From: Actinomycetes bacterium
Lineage (GTDB): Bacteria; Actinomycetota; Actinomycetes; Mycobacteriales; Mycobacteriaceae
Reading direction: 5' to 3'
Length of the DNA stretch: 61,533 nt
Assembly: GCA_023404955.1 (NCBI GenBank)
Contig: JAEXZY010000061.1
Coordinates: forward strand, 1 to 61,533
The position numbers were made by a program, and so were the translations under genes. The stretch's first letter is position 1, and every line of letters begins with the position of its first letter. This document shows positions 41,585 through 49,327 of this stretch, in pieces. The notes beneath the pieces were generated by a model. That model was not told the origin of the DNA, ran no database searches, and saw nothing but the letters and a program-made list of their open reading frames with translations.

Positions 41585-43033
41585 GTGACGCACTGGACGC
41601 GCACGATCGCCGGCGTCGTGCTGGTGCTCCTCGGAATGACGATCGGGGTGCTGCTGGGTGCGGGGTACGCCGCTGCCGACACCGACGACGGCTCCGCACG
41701 AGCGAGCTCTGCGAGTTCTGCCTCCGAGCGTCACGCTGCCCGCACCGCCGATCGCATCACCCGCCGTGCTGAGCGTCACACCGCGCGGGAAACCAAACTC
41801 AATGAGCGACAGCACCATTCATACCCGCGGAAGACGCTGCGGGATCGCCCCCGCGACCGCCGCGAGCAAGCCATCGTGCGCCTCGATCAGGCGCCGCGGT
41901 CCGCCGCGGACACGCGCACCGAGGCACCCGAGCTCGCTCCCGTCGGCCCGGTGAATCGGGTGGGTGGCGTGATCGTGTCCCTGGTGATGGGTCTGGCTCA
42001 CCTGGTCGACGGGCCGCCTGCGGTTTCGCCGGGCAGCACCGTCACCCCGCGCCGGTCGGCACTGGTTGTCCCCGTCGCCGGCGGCCGGCGCGTCGAGGCC
42101 AACTGGTACTTCCCGGACTCTGCGTCCGACCCCGTCGGGCTGATCTATCTGCAGCACGGGTTCGGCGCATCCGCGCCGATGTACGGCTACACCGCAGCGG
42201 CACTGGCCGAACGGACCAACAGCATCGTCGTCGCGCCGTCGCTGACGTCGAACTTCTTCCTGCGCGACGCTGCGTGGCTGGGCGGCACGCCCATGCAGGT
42301 CGCTGTGGCCGACCTGTTCGTCGGCGACCGGGCCGCGCTCACAGCCAGTGCGCGCGCCGCCGTCGGACACGACATCGTGCTGCCGACGCAGGTCGTTCTG
42401 GTCGGCCACTCGATGGGTGGCGCCCTGGTGATGGGCGCCGCAAGGGAGATGGTGACCAACGGTTCGGTGCGCGACCTCGCAGGTGTCGTGCTGCTCGACG
42501 CTGTCGATGTCAACGATGCGGTAGCCAGCGGGTTGGAGCAGCTCTCCGGGGTGAATTACCGCCCTGTGTATGACATTTCGTCAGAGCGCTACGTGTGGAA
42601 CATGTACGGCAAGGTCGGCGACGAGCTCACCGCAGCGCGGCCCGGAGAATTCACCGGCGTCATGCTCGTGGGCGGACGGCACGCCGATGGGGCGCAGAGC
42701 CGGAGCACGCTGCTGCAGAACGCGCAGTACCTGCTGGTCGGACGGTCTCAGGCCGACAATGTCGAGGCCGTCAGGACGTTGGCCGCAGGATGGGTCGGCG
42801 ACATGCTGACCGGTTCGCGCGATGGCGTGTACAGCGCACCGGGCCAGACCATCACGATCGACACACCCGTCGGCGCCGCGACCGCGGTGGCCCTGCCGTT
42901 TGCCTCCGACGACATCATCGAGGCGACGCCGTACGACGCGGTGCTGTCACGAATTCTGAACACGTTGCAGCGGTTCTTCGTCTACGAGCCGGTGAGCGCC
43001 GCGGCGCGACCCAGCGTCGTCACGTTGCGTTGA
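41585..43033 (+). CDS. Secreted alpha/beta hydrolase
   Basis: This 482-residue protein has an N-terminal signal peptide (hydrophobic core VVLVLLGMTIGVLLGAGYA, cleavage after about residue 31). A highly charged Arg/Glu-rich linker (about 40-110) follows. The alpha/beta hydrolase domain has its nucleophile in VLVGHSMGGALVMG (Ser276) and an oxyanion-type LIYLQHGFGAS strand. The substrate is unknown; surface esterase or lipase is most likely. GTG 41585 was selected because GGAAGGGGG precedes it and the signal peptide begins there. It overlaps the convergent DUF1801 gene by 14 bases. Confidence 0.8.
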   Translation: MTHWTRTIAGVVLVLLGMTIGVLLGAGYAAADTDDGSARASSASSASERHAARTADRITRRAERHTARETKLNERQHHSYPRKTLRDRPRDRREQAIVRLDQAPRSAADTRTEAPELAPVGPVNRVGGVIVSLVMGLAHLVDGPPAVSPGSTVTPRRSALVVPVAGGRRVEANWYFPDSASDPVGLIYLQHGFGASAPMYGYTAAALAERTNSIVVAPSLTSNFFLRDAAWLGGTPMQVAVADLFVGDRAALTASARAAVGHDIVLPTQVVLVGHSMGGALVMGAAREMVTNGSVRDLAGVVLLDAVDVNDAVASGLEQLSGVNYRPVYDISSERYVWNMYGKVGDELTAARPGEFTGVMLVGGRHADGAQSRSTLLQNAQYLLVGRSQADNVEAVRTLAAGWVGDMLTGSRDGVYSAPGQTITIDTPVGAATAVALPFASDDIIEATPYDAVLSRILNTLQRFFVYEPVSAAARPSVVTLR

Positions 43034-43385
43034 GCGAGACCGCGGCGCGAATCAGCGCCACGAAGGCGTCCTGATCGAGTTCGTCGTCCTCCGCGATGTC
43101 GATCGCTCGTCGGGTGTTGCCGCCGAGGCTGGAGTTGAACAGTTTCTTCGGGTCATCGAGTGAAGCACCCTTGGCGAACGTGACCTTGACTTTGTCCTTA
43201 TATGTCTCACCCGTGCAGATCATTCCGTCGTGGTACCACGTCGGGACACCGCGCCACTTCCACTCCTCGGTGACGTCCGGAACGGCCTTCTTGATGAGCT
43301 TGCGGACGAGCGCCAAGGTGTCACCACGCCAGTCTCCCAGCTCCTCGATTCTCGCGTCGATCTTCTCGGCCGGTGAGTCGCCCAT
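43020..43385 (-). CDS. DUF1801 domain protein
   Basis: This 121-residue protein is of the YdhG/YjbR-like DUF1801 type: WRGDTLALVRKLIKKAVPDV, EEWKWRGVPTWYHDGMICTG and VKVTFAKGASLDDPKKLFN. The function of the family is unsettled. It is the third gene of a minus-strand run (AraC-type, glyoxalase-like, DUF1801) spaced by two bases or overlapping, so it is probably expressed with them. Confidence 0.82.
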   Translation of the reverse strand: MGDSPAEKIDARIEELGDWRGDTLALVRKLIKKAVPDVTEEWKWRGVPTWYHDGMICTGETYKDKVKVTFAKGASLDDPKKLFNSSLGGNTRRAIDIAEDDELDQDAFVALIRAAVSLNAT

Positions 43386-43387
43386 GT

Positions 43388-43807
43388 TCAGCGCACCTCG
43401 CGAATACGGATCATCGTGCCCGCCGGATCGCGCAGAGCACAGTCGCGGACGCCGTAGGGCTGCTCGATGGGCTCCTGGACGATCTCGGCATCGCTGGCCT
43501 GAAGCTTTTCGAAGGTGCTGTCCAGGTCCTTCGTGGCGAGCACGATGATCGAGTAGGTGCCCTTGGCCATCATCTCGGCGATGACGCGGCGCTCGTCGTC
43601 CGTGGCGCCCGGGTCCGCGGCCGGCGGATGCAGGACGATCGACGTCTCCGGCTGATTCGGCGGGCCGACCGTGATCCAGCGCATCGTGCCGCCGCCGACG
43701 TCGAGACGGACCTCGAAGCCGAGGACGTCGCGATAGAAGGCCAGCGAGGCTTCGGGGTCCTCGTGGGGCAGGAACGTGGTGTGAATCGTCAAATCCATGG
43801 CGGTCAC
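43388..43807 (-). CDS. VOC/glyoxalase superfamily protein
   Basis: This 139-residue protein is of the vicinal-oxygen-chelate fold, with two beta-alpha-beta-beta-beta repeats: LTIHTTFLPHEDPEASLAFY near the start and SIIVLATKDLDSTFEKL in the second half, ending RDPAGTMIRIREV. Possible roles are metal-dependent lyase, dioxygenase or drug-binding protein; none can be chosen. GTG 43807 overlaps the AraC-type stop as GTGA. ATG 43798 three codons later is the alternative start. Confidence 0.8.
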   Translation of the reverse strand: MTAMDLTIHTTFLPHEDPEASLAFYRDVLGFEVRLDVGGGTMRWITVGPPNQPETSIVLHPPAADPGATDDERRVIAEMMAKGTYSIIVLATKDLDSTFEKLQASDAEIVQEPIEQPYGVRDCALRDPAGTMIRIREVR

Positions 43808-44253
43808 GCTAGATCGAGCGATGCGGCGGGTGCTTCTCGATTCCTGATCGGTCTGGTCACGTTCTTCTCGAGGCAGGACGGCAACCCGTCAGCGGCCCCG
43901 GCCGTGCGGTCGCGGTAGACACTCGGCGACATCCCGACCAGTTCGGTGAAACGCGTGCTGAACGTCCCGAGTGACGAGCAGCCGACGGCGAAGCACACCT
44001 CGGTGACGCTGAGGTCGCCGCGCCGCAGCAATGCCATCGCCCGCTCGATGCGCCGCGTCATCAGATACGCGTACGGCGACTCCCCGTAGGCCGCCTTGAA
44101 CCGACGGCTGAGATGACCGGCCGACATGTTCACGCCTCGGGCGAGGTTCTCGACATCGAGCGGTTGCACGTATTCGCGATCCATCCTGTCGCGGACGCGA
44201 CGGAGCAGCCTCAGCTCGGCGAGATGCCGCGCTTCCGCGGACTCGGTGTTCAC
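43804..44253 (-). CDS. AraC-family HTH regulator
   Basis: This 149-residue regulator is essentially a stand-alone AraC DNA-binding domain. The first helix-turn-helix is in LDVENLARGVNMSAGHLSRRFK and the second in LSVTEVCFAVGCSSLGTFST, with no separate ligand-binding domain. It is the first gene of a three-gene minus-strand unit and may control it. It starts at GTG 44253. Confidence 0.82.
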   Translation of the reverse strand: MNTESAEARHLAELRLLRRVRDRMDREYVQPLDVENLARGVNMSAGHLSRRFKAAYGESPYAYLMTRRIERAMALLRRGDLSVTEVCFAVGCSSLGTFSTRFTELVGMSPSVYRDRTAGAADGLPSCLEKNVTRPIRNREAPAASLDLA

Positions 44254-44299
44254 CTGTGTCAGCCTGCCACCGAAGTTGCGCCGCGAAGCCGATGCCGCG

Positions 44300-45157
44300 T
44301 CAAGCCGTGGGCAGCCTCATCACATAGCCCGCCTCCAACGCCACCCACAGCGCACCGTCCGGTCCGACCGCCAACCCGTGCGGCTCGCTACCTGCGGGCA
44401 AGTCGATCGTGTCGACCTCGCCGTCGGCGCTGACACGCGCGATCTGGTCAGCGCCCCACAGGCTGACCCAAACCCCGCCGGATGGGTCGGCGATCACCGC
44501 GTGCGGCTTCCCCGGCAGGTCGAGCTCCTGAATCGCCTCGTTGCGCGGGATACGGCCCACTTTGTCGGCGAGCACCGCGGTGAACCACACCGCGTCGTCG
44601 TGGGTCGCAGCGATGCCCACCGGACCGGCGTTGGGTGTCGGCACCGTCCGCAGTTCGAGCTCGCCCCGATGAAGGCGACCGATCGCGTTGGCCTGATTCA
44701 ATGTGAACCAGAGTGCGTTGTCCGGTCCGGTGATGATCGACGACGGCATGCCGCCGGGGACCGCGTGCTCGCTGACGTCACCGTCGACGTCGACGCGGCC
44801 GATGACACCGGTACCCATGGCCGTGAACCACAGCGCGCCATCGGGACCGGTCGCGATGCCGAACGGGGCGCTGCCGCTGCGTAATTCGTAGTCACTCTGA
44901 TGGCCGTGGGTGGAGATCCGGCCGATCCGATCGTCTCCCGAACGGGTGAACCACAGCGCGCCGTCGGGTCCGGCGGTGATCATCGAGGGCTTGCTTCCCT
45001 CGGCCACTGGATACACCTGGAGGTCCCCGCTGGCCCCCACCCGCGCGATCGCGCCACGATGCACCAGCGTCACCCACATCGCGCCATCGGGACCGGCGGC
45101 CAGCGCATAGGGGCCACCGTCGACGGCGACTTCGAGGATGCGGCGCTCGGAATGCAT
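44300..45157 (-). CDS. Virginiamycin B lyase-like beta-propeller
   Basis: This 285-residue protein is built of about seven repeats of the form GPDGALWFT, as in the streptogramin lyase Vgb propeller. The catalytic pattern of Vgb (His270 and Glu284) appears to be kept: EPHGLAVGPDGALWVALEAG holds a His and a Glu 15 residues apart. An upstream His occurs in KPHAVIADPSGG. It could linearise type B streptogramins or be a related lyase. ATG 45157 (MHSERRILEV) is preferred over an in-frame start at 45223. It stands alone on the minus strand. Confidence 0.78.
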   Translation of the reverse strand: MHSERRILEVAVDGGPYALAAGPDGAMWVTLVHRGAIARVGASGDLQVYPVAEGSKPSMITAGPDGALWFTRSGDDRIGRISTHGHQSDYELRSGSAPFGIATGPDGALWFTAMGTGVIGRVDVDGDVSEHAVPGGMPSSIITGPDNALWFTLNQANAIGRLHRGELELRTVPTPNAGPVGIAATHDDAVWFTAVLADKVGRIPRNEAIQELDLPGKPHAVIADPSGGVWVSLWGADQIARVSADGEVDTIDLPAGSEPHGLAVGPDGALWVALEAGYVMRLPTA

Positions 45158-45290
45158 CTGCACCGCGGAAGCCTGGCACAACGCACCACCGCGAACAACC
45201 TGGTTTCGACAGCGCCGCGCCATGCTTGGACACGGCTGTCGACCGCCAAACCAATCGACGGATCACACCTTGACGTGCTCCCATGAAACG

Positions 45291-45935
45291 ATGGACGAGT
45301 CGATCTGGCCGCTTGCCGGGCTGGCTGTGGTTACCCCGCGGCTGCGGCTGCGCTATGTCGACGATGAGTTGGCGGCCGGACTCGCACGGCTCGCCACTCG
45401 AGGCGTTCACGATCCCGCGACCATGCCCTTCACCACACCCTGGACCGACGTCGCCTCACCAGAACTCGAACGAAACACGCTGCAGTACTTCTGGCGGAAC
45501 CGTTCGGAGACAAGCCCGGAACATTGGGATCTGAACTTCGCCGCCGACGTCGACGGAACGCTCGTCGGAGCCTGCTCAGTGTCAGCGGACGGCTTCGGCC
45601 GGCACCGGAGTGCCGAAACTGGTTCGTGGATCGGGATGCGCTATCAGCGCGTCGGTTTGGGACGCGAGATGCGCCAGGCGGCGCTACACCTTATCTTCGA
45701 CGGGTTCGGCGCCAAGCAGGCCACGACCAAGGCTTGGCATGACAACGCCGCATCGCTCGCGGTCACCCGTTCACTGCCGTATGTGCAGACCGGCTCGTCA
45801 GAGCAGACCCGCAGGGGCCACACCGACCTGCTGATCCACTTCGAGATGAGCCGCGAACGTTGGCTCACTGTTCGGCGCGATGACATCACTCTTCATGGCG
45901 TCGAAGCGATCAGGGAGCAGTTGTCTCTGCCTTGA
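45291..45935 (+). CDS. GNAT-family N-acetyltransferase (RimJ/RimL-like)
   Basis: This 214-residue acetyltransferase has the RimJ-type layout. An early LRLRYVDDELAAGLARLA strand-helix is followed by a central core with the acetyl-CoA loop YQRVGLGREMRQAALHLIF and ATTKAWHDNAASLAVTRSL. RimJ/RimL relatives acetylate ribosomal proteins or small amines. The start at ATG 45291 (MDESIWPLAG) is inferred from the domain start; no strong ribosome site precedes it. It is followed by the FAD monooxygenase after 61 bases. Confidence 0.8.
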   Translation: MDESIWPLAGLAVVTPRLRLRYVDDELAAGLARLATRGVHDPATMPFTTPWTDVASPELERNTLQYFWRNRSETSPEHWDLNFAADVDGTLVGACSVSADGFGRHRSAETGSWIGMRYQRVGLGREMRQAALHLIFDGFGAKQATTKAWHDNAASLAVTRSLPYVQTGSSEQTRRGHTDLLIHFEMSRERWLTVRRDDITLHGVEAIREQLSLP

Positions 45936-45961
45936 ATGTGGGGGGACTGCGCAATCCGCTC

Positions 45962-45990
45962 TAGACGTCTACTACGTATCGTCGTAGATT
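45962..45990. promoter_or_regulatory. Operator-like repeats and minus-10 before FAD monooxygenase
   Basis: A perfect palindrome, TAGACGTCTA (45962-45971), overlaps an inverted repeat with arms TCTACTACG (45968-45976) and CGTCGTAGA (45980-45988), matching at eight of nine positions. TAGATT (45985-45990) fits a minus-10 and ends six bases before the ATG at 45997, predicting a leaderless, repressible promoter. No cognate regulator gene is adjacent. Confidence 0.5.
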
Positions 45991-45996
45991 CGGAGA

Positions 45997-47079
45997 ATGC
46001 GGGTGGGAGTCATCGGAGCCGGGTTCGGCGGTTTGGCCGCAGCGGCCATGTTCATCCGAGATGGCTGCGATGTCAGCGTCTTCGAGAAGGCTCCTTGTCC
46101 CACTGCGGCCGGTGGTGCGATCTCGCTGGGGACGAATGCCCTCGCGTGTTTGTCGATATTGGGCGTACGCGACCGCGTGATCACTGATCCTTGGTCGCGC
46201 CGTCCGGCGACCATACGGACGCCTATGGGGCGTGTACTGATCCGTCGAACGCTGGCTGAATTGACGGGAGGTAGGGAGTATGCAGCCGTGCCGCGGCGAC
46301 TATTGCTGTGTTGGTTGACATCTCAGCTTCCCGAGGACTGTCTGCACTACTCCAGTGCCGTGACCCACGTCGATGGCGACGGTGTCGTCACCGTGGGTAC
46401 ATCCACGCAGCGTTTCGACCTGGTCGTTGCAGCCGACGGGGCGGGGGGTATCTGCCGGCAGATCATGTGGCCGGACGCACCGCCCGAACGGTCCACCGGT
46501 ATTCGTGGCTGGTCGTGGACCGTCGATCGTGAGATGGCGACCGGCCTGGGCGCGATTTGGGGCCGTGACAGCGACTTCGGGATTCTGCCCCTCCACGACG
46601 GACGCACCTACATCTACGGTGGATCATCACAACCGGACGCGCGGCTGGCCGACTACTGCTCATGGCCGAGCCCCCTGCCCGACCTCATTGAAAATGCGCG
46701 AACCGGCGAGGTGTCCACCCCGGAGATCTTCGAGGCCAGACCGCCGCGACAGTTGGTTCGCGGCAAGGTCGTGCTGATCGGGGATGCCGCGCACGCCATG
46801 CGTCCGACCTTCGGGCAGGGCGCCGCGTTGGCGATGGAAGACGCCATCACACTCGCCCGCGGCGGTCTTCGTGCATTCTCGAAACGCGCGCTCCGTCACC
46901 GTTTGCTCTATGCCGCATCGCAAGCCGGCTCGTACTTCGCGACCCCCAAGAATCCAGTAGTCGAGAAGGCCCGCAACGGTGCACTCTTCGTCACCCCGGA
47001 CCCTGTTTTCAGTGCACTCGCGGGATCAGTCAGTCGATGGCAACCCCCGCGCGACATCGGTGGAGGAGTCTGGGGTTGA
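45997..47079 (+). CDS. FAD-dependent monooxygenase
   Basis: This 360-residue flavoprotein hydroxylase has an N-terminal dinucleotide fold VGVIGAGFGGLAAAAMF, a middle DG-type motif VVAADGAGGICRQ and the FAD-ribityl motif LIGDAAHAMRPTFGQG near residue 265. It belongs to the class A aromatic-hydroxylase or salicylate-like group; the substrate is unknown. The message is probably leaderless. Its end lies 19 bases from the convergent MocR-type gene. Confidence 0.87.
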   Translation: MRVGVIGAGFGGLAAAAMFIRDGCDVSVFEKAPCPTAAGGAISLGTNALACLSILGVRDRVITDPWSRRPATIRTPMGRVLIRRTLAELTGGREYAAVPRRLLLCWLTSQLPEDCLHYSSAVTHVDGDGVVTVGTSTQRFDLVVAADGAGGICRQIMWPDAPPERSTGIRGWSWTVDREMATGLGAIWGRDSDFGILPLHDGRTYIYGGSSQPDARLADYCSWPSPLPDLIENARTGEVSTPEIFEARPPRQLVRGKVVLIGDAAHAMRPTFGQGAALAMEDAITLARGGLRAFSKRALRHRLLYAASQAGSYFATPKNPVVEKARNGALFVTPDPVFSALAGSVSRWQPPRDIGGGVWG

Positions 47080-47098
47080 GTTGCACGCGGCGCGGTCG

Positions 47099-48435
47099 TC
47101 AAAGGCACAGGTCGGCCTCGATCGCGCACCGAACCGCGGTCAGTGCGGCGGGCAGGATGTCCAGGTTCGCGGAACCCAGTGCCACGCGGAGTGCCTGCGG
47201 CACATGGCTTGTCGTACTGAAGGGTTCCGCGGTGCTGACCGAGATGTGGCTGCGATTCAGAGCGGCGGCGATGCGGTCGGCTCGGCCCCCGGGCGGGAGC
47301 GGCAGCCAGGTGAAGTACGACGAGGGATGCGTCACCTGATCGAGGGGTCGAGCGACTCTCTGGCAATCCGCTGTCTCACGGCGGCGTCGTGCCGCTTCTG
47401 CGCCTCGAGTCGTGTGACCGTGCCGTTCTGCAGCCAGTGTGAAGCAATCGCCGCGATGACGGCCGGCGTGTTCCACGTGGTCGCACGAATCATTCTCTCG
47501 ATGGCGCCCAAGTACGAGATGGGTGCGACGACGAAGCCGATCCGGATTCCCGTTGCGACGTTCTTGGACAGCCCCGACACGTACACGGTGACATCCGGGG
47601 CAAGCGCAGCCAACGGGGGCGGCGGGCGGTCGACCAGATAGGCATAGGAGGCGTCTTCGATCACGAGCAGCCCGTGGTGTCGCGCGATGGCGATCAACTG
47701 CAGCCGGGCAGCGCGGTCGATGACCCAGCCCAGCGGATTGTGCAGCGTGGGCATCGAGTAGATCGCGCGCACCGGCCTGCGCGTGCACAACGTGTGCAGC
47801 GCATCGAGATCAGGTCCATCCGGAGTTGTTGGTAGAGGCGCCAATTCGAGATGGAGTGCCTCGGCGAGCACCGTGAATCCCGGATAGGTCAACGCGTCGA
47901 CGGCAACCACGTCACCTGGGCGCAACAGCGCCAGAGCAGTGACGGCCAGACCGTGCTGGGCACCGTTGACCACCGCCACGCGGTCGGGGGTGACGTCGAG
48001 ACCCCGATCCAGCAGATGGGTGGCCACCGCGGCGCGATCGCGTTCACGTCCCCCGTGTGGCTGATACCGCAACAATGATTCGAGATCGCCCGACCCAGCC
48101 AGTTCCCGCAGCGCGTGGCGGAGCAGGTCCGCTTGGCCCGGCGCGGTCGGGTAATTGAAGTTCAGGTCAACGGAGCCGACGGGCAGGGCCTGCTGGTCGA
48201 TACCGTGACCAGGAGGGAGTGCCACCTCGCGGACGAACGTACCGCGCCCCCGTTCACTGCTGACCAGGCCCATTGCCGCGAGTTCGGCGTACACCCGCGA
48301 GGCGGTGACGACCGCAATGCCCGCCTCCGCAGCGAGCCGGCGGTGGGTGGGCAATTGCGTTCCGGCGCAGAGCTTTCCGGATCGAATGTCGGCAGCGAAG
48401 CCGTCGACTACGGACTTGTACCGGGCTGCGGGCAC
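47099..48435 (-). pseudogene. MocR-type GntR/aminotransferase regulator, frameshifted
   Basis: The gene encodes an N-terminal GntR winged helix (about residues 15-70, GTQLPTHRRLAAEAGIAVVT) and a fold-I aminotransferase-like domain with PLP motifs (YQPHGGRERDR, VSGLSKNVATGIRIG). In frame it stops early after ESLDPSIR at 47332. The missing C-terminal 78 or so residues (THPSSYFTWLPLPPGG onward) continue in another frame to 47099. One C missing from the C-run at about 47346-47349 would restore ESLDPLDQVTHPSSY. MocR proteins are PLP-binding regulators. It is divergent from a PfpI-type gene, its likely target. Confidence 0.82.
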
Positions 48436-48461
48436 TGCATCAGTGTATGCAGGACAATTCC

Positions 48462-48491
48462 TTGGCCGTCATGTACCGCGGTTCTTAGCCT
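48462..48491 (+). promoter_or_regulatory. Predicted promoter of PfpI-type gene
   Basis: TTGGCC (48462-48467), an 18-base spacer and TAGCCT (48486-48491) lie six bases before the ATG at 48498, predicting a leaderless message. The promoter fills most of the 62-base gap to the divergent MocR-type gene, so binding of that regulator would affect both. Confidence 0.42.
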
Positions 48492-48497
48492 CGCACC

Positions 48498-49133
48498 ATG
48501 ACACGCAAGAAGAACTCCGTCATGCACATCGCCATCCTCACGTTCGAGGGCTACAACGAGCTCGACTCCTTGATCGCCCTGGGTCTGCTGAACCGCGTCG
48601 GCGGCTGGCGCGTCACCATCGCCACGCCCACCCCAGAAGTGACGTCGATGAACGGGGTCGTCATCGGGCAGATGTCCAGCCTGCAGGAGGCGCTCGCCGC
48701 CGACGCGGTCATCGTCGGCAGCGGCATTGCGACCCGGAAGGTGGTCGAGGACCGGGCCATCATGGACGTCCTGCGCGCGATCGACCCGCAGCGCCAGCTC
48801 ATCGCCGCGCAGTGCTCGGGCGCGCTCGTGCTGGCCACACTGGGTCTCCTGCGCGATGTACCTGCCTGCACCGATCTGACCACCAAGCCGTGGGTGATTG
48901 CTACCGGTGTCGACGTTCTGAATCAGCCGTTCTTCGCCAGGGGCAACATCGCGACGGCCGGCGGGTGTTTGGCGTCGCAGTACCTCGCCGCATGGATCAT
49001 CGCCAGGCTGCGCGGTGAGGAGGCGGCTCGGGCCGCGTTGCACTACGTCGCCCCCGTCGGCGAGAAGCAGGAGTACGTCGACCGCGCGTGGCGCAATATC
49101 GCGGCCTACCTCCCCGCCGAGATGCCGGGCTGA
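48498..49133 (+). CDS. DJ-1/PfpI family protein
   Basis: This 211-residue protein has a class I glutamine-amidotransferase-like fold. The reactive cysteine is in LIAAQCSGALVLA (Cys106), preceded by the acidic residue of a DJ-1-like elbow. Conserved strands are HIAILTFEGYNELDSL and DAVIVGSG. Possible functions include glyoxalase III, deglycase, isonitrile hydratase or chaperone. ATG 48498 (MTRKKNSV) fits the leaderless promoter; a second ATG lies eight codons in. It is divergent from the broken MocR gene. Confidence 0.85.
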   Translation: MTRKKNSVMHIAILTFEGYNELDSLIALGLLNRVGGWRVTIATPTPEVTSMNGVVIGQMSSLQEALAADAVIVGSGIATRKVVEDRAIMDVLRAIDPQRQLIAAQCSGALVLATLGLLRDVPACTDLTTKPWVIATGVDVLNQPFFARGNIATAGGCLASQYLAAWIIARLRGEEAARAALHYVAPVGEKQEYVDRAWRNIAAYLPAEMPG

Positions 49134-49327
49134 CCAGCGGACGCGTCACATTTGAGTTGAGTGCGTTTGCAACCATTCAGCTGATCCAGCCTCTACTGTG
49201 TCCCACGAACGCGCTGGCAACTTTGCTCTCCGATCGATCCATTCATTCTGCTGCGTCGTGCGGGGGAAACGTGATTGCGGTCAGCGTCCGCGATTGACCG
49301 ATTCCTGTCTTTGAAAGGCGTTGCGCT

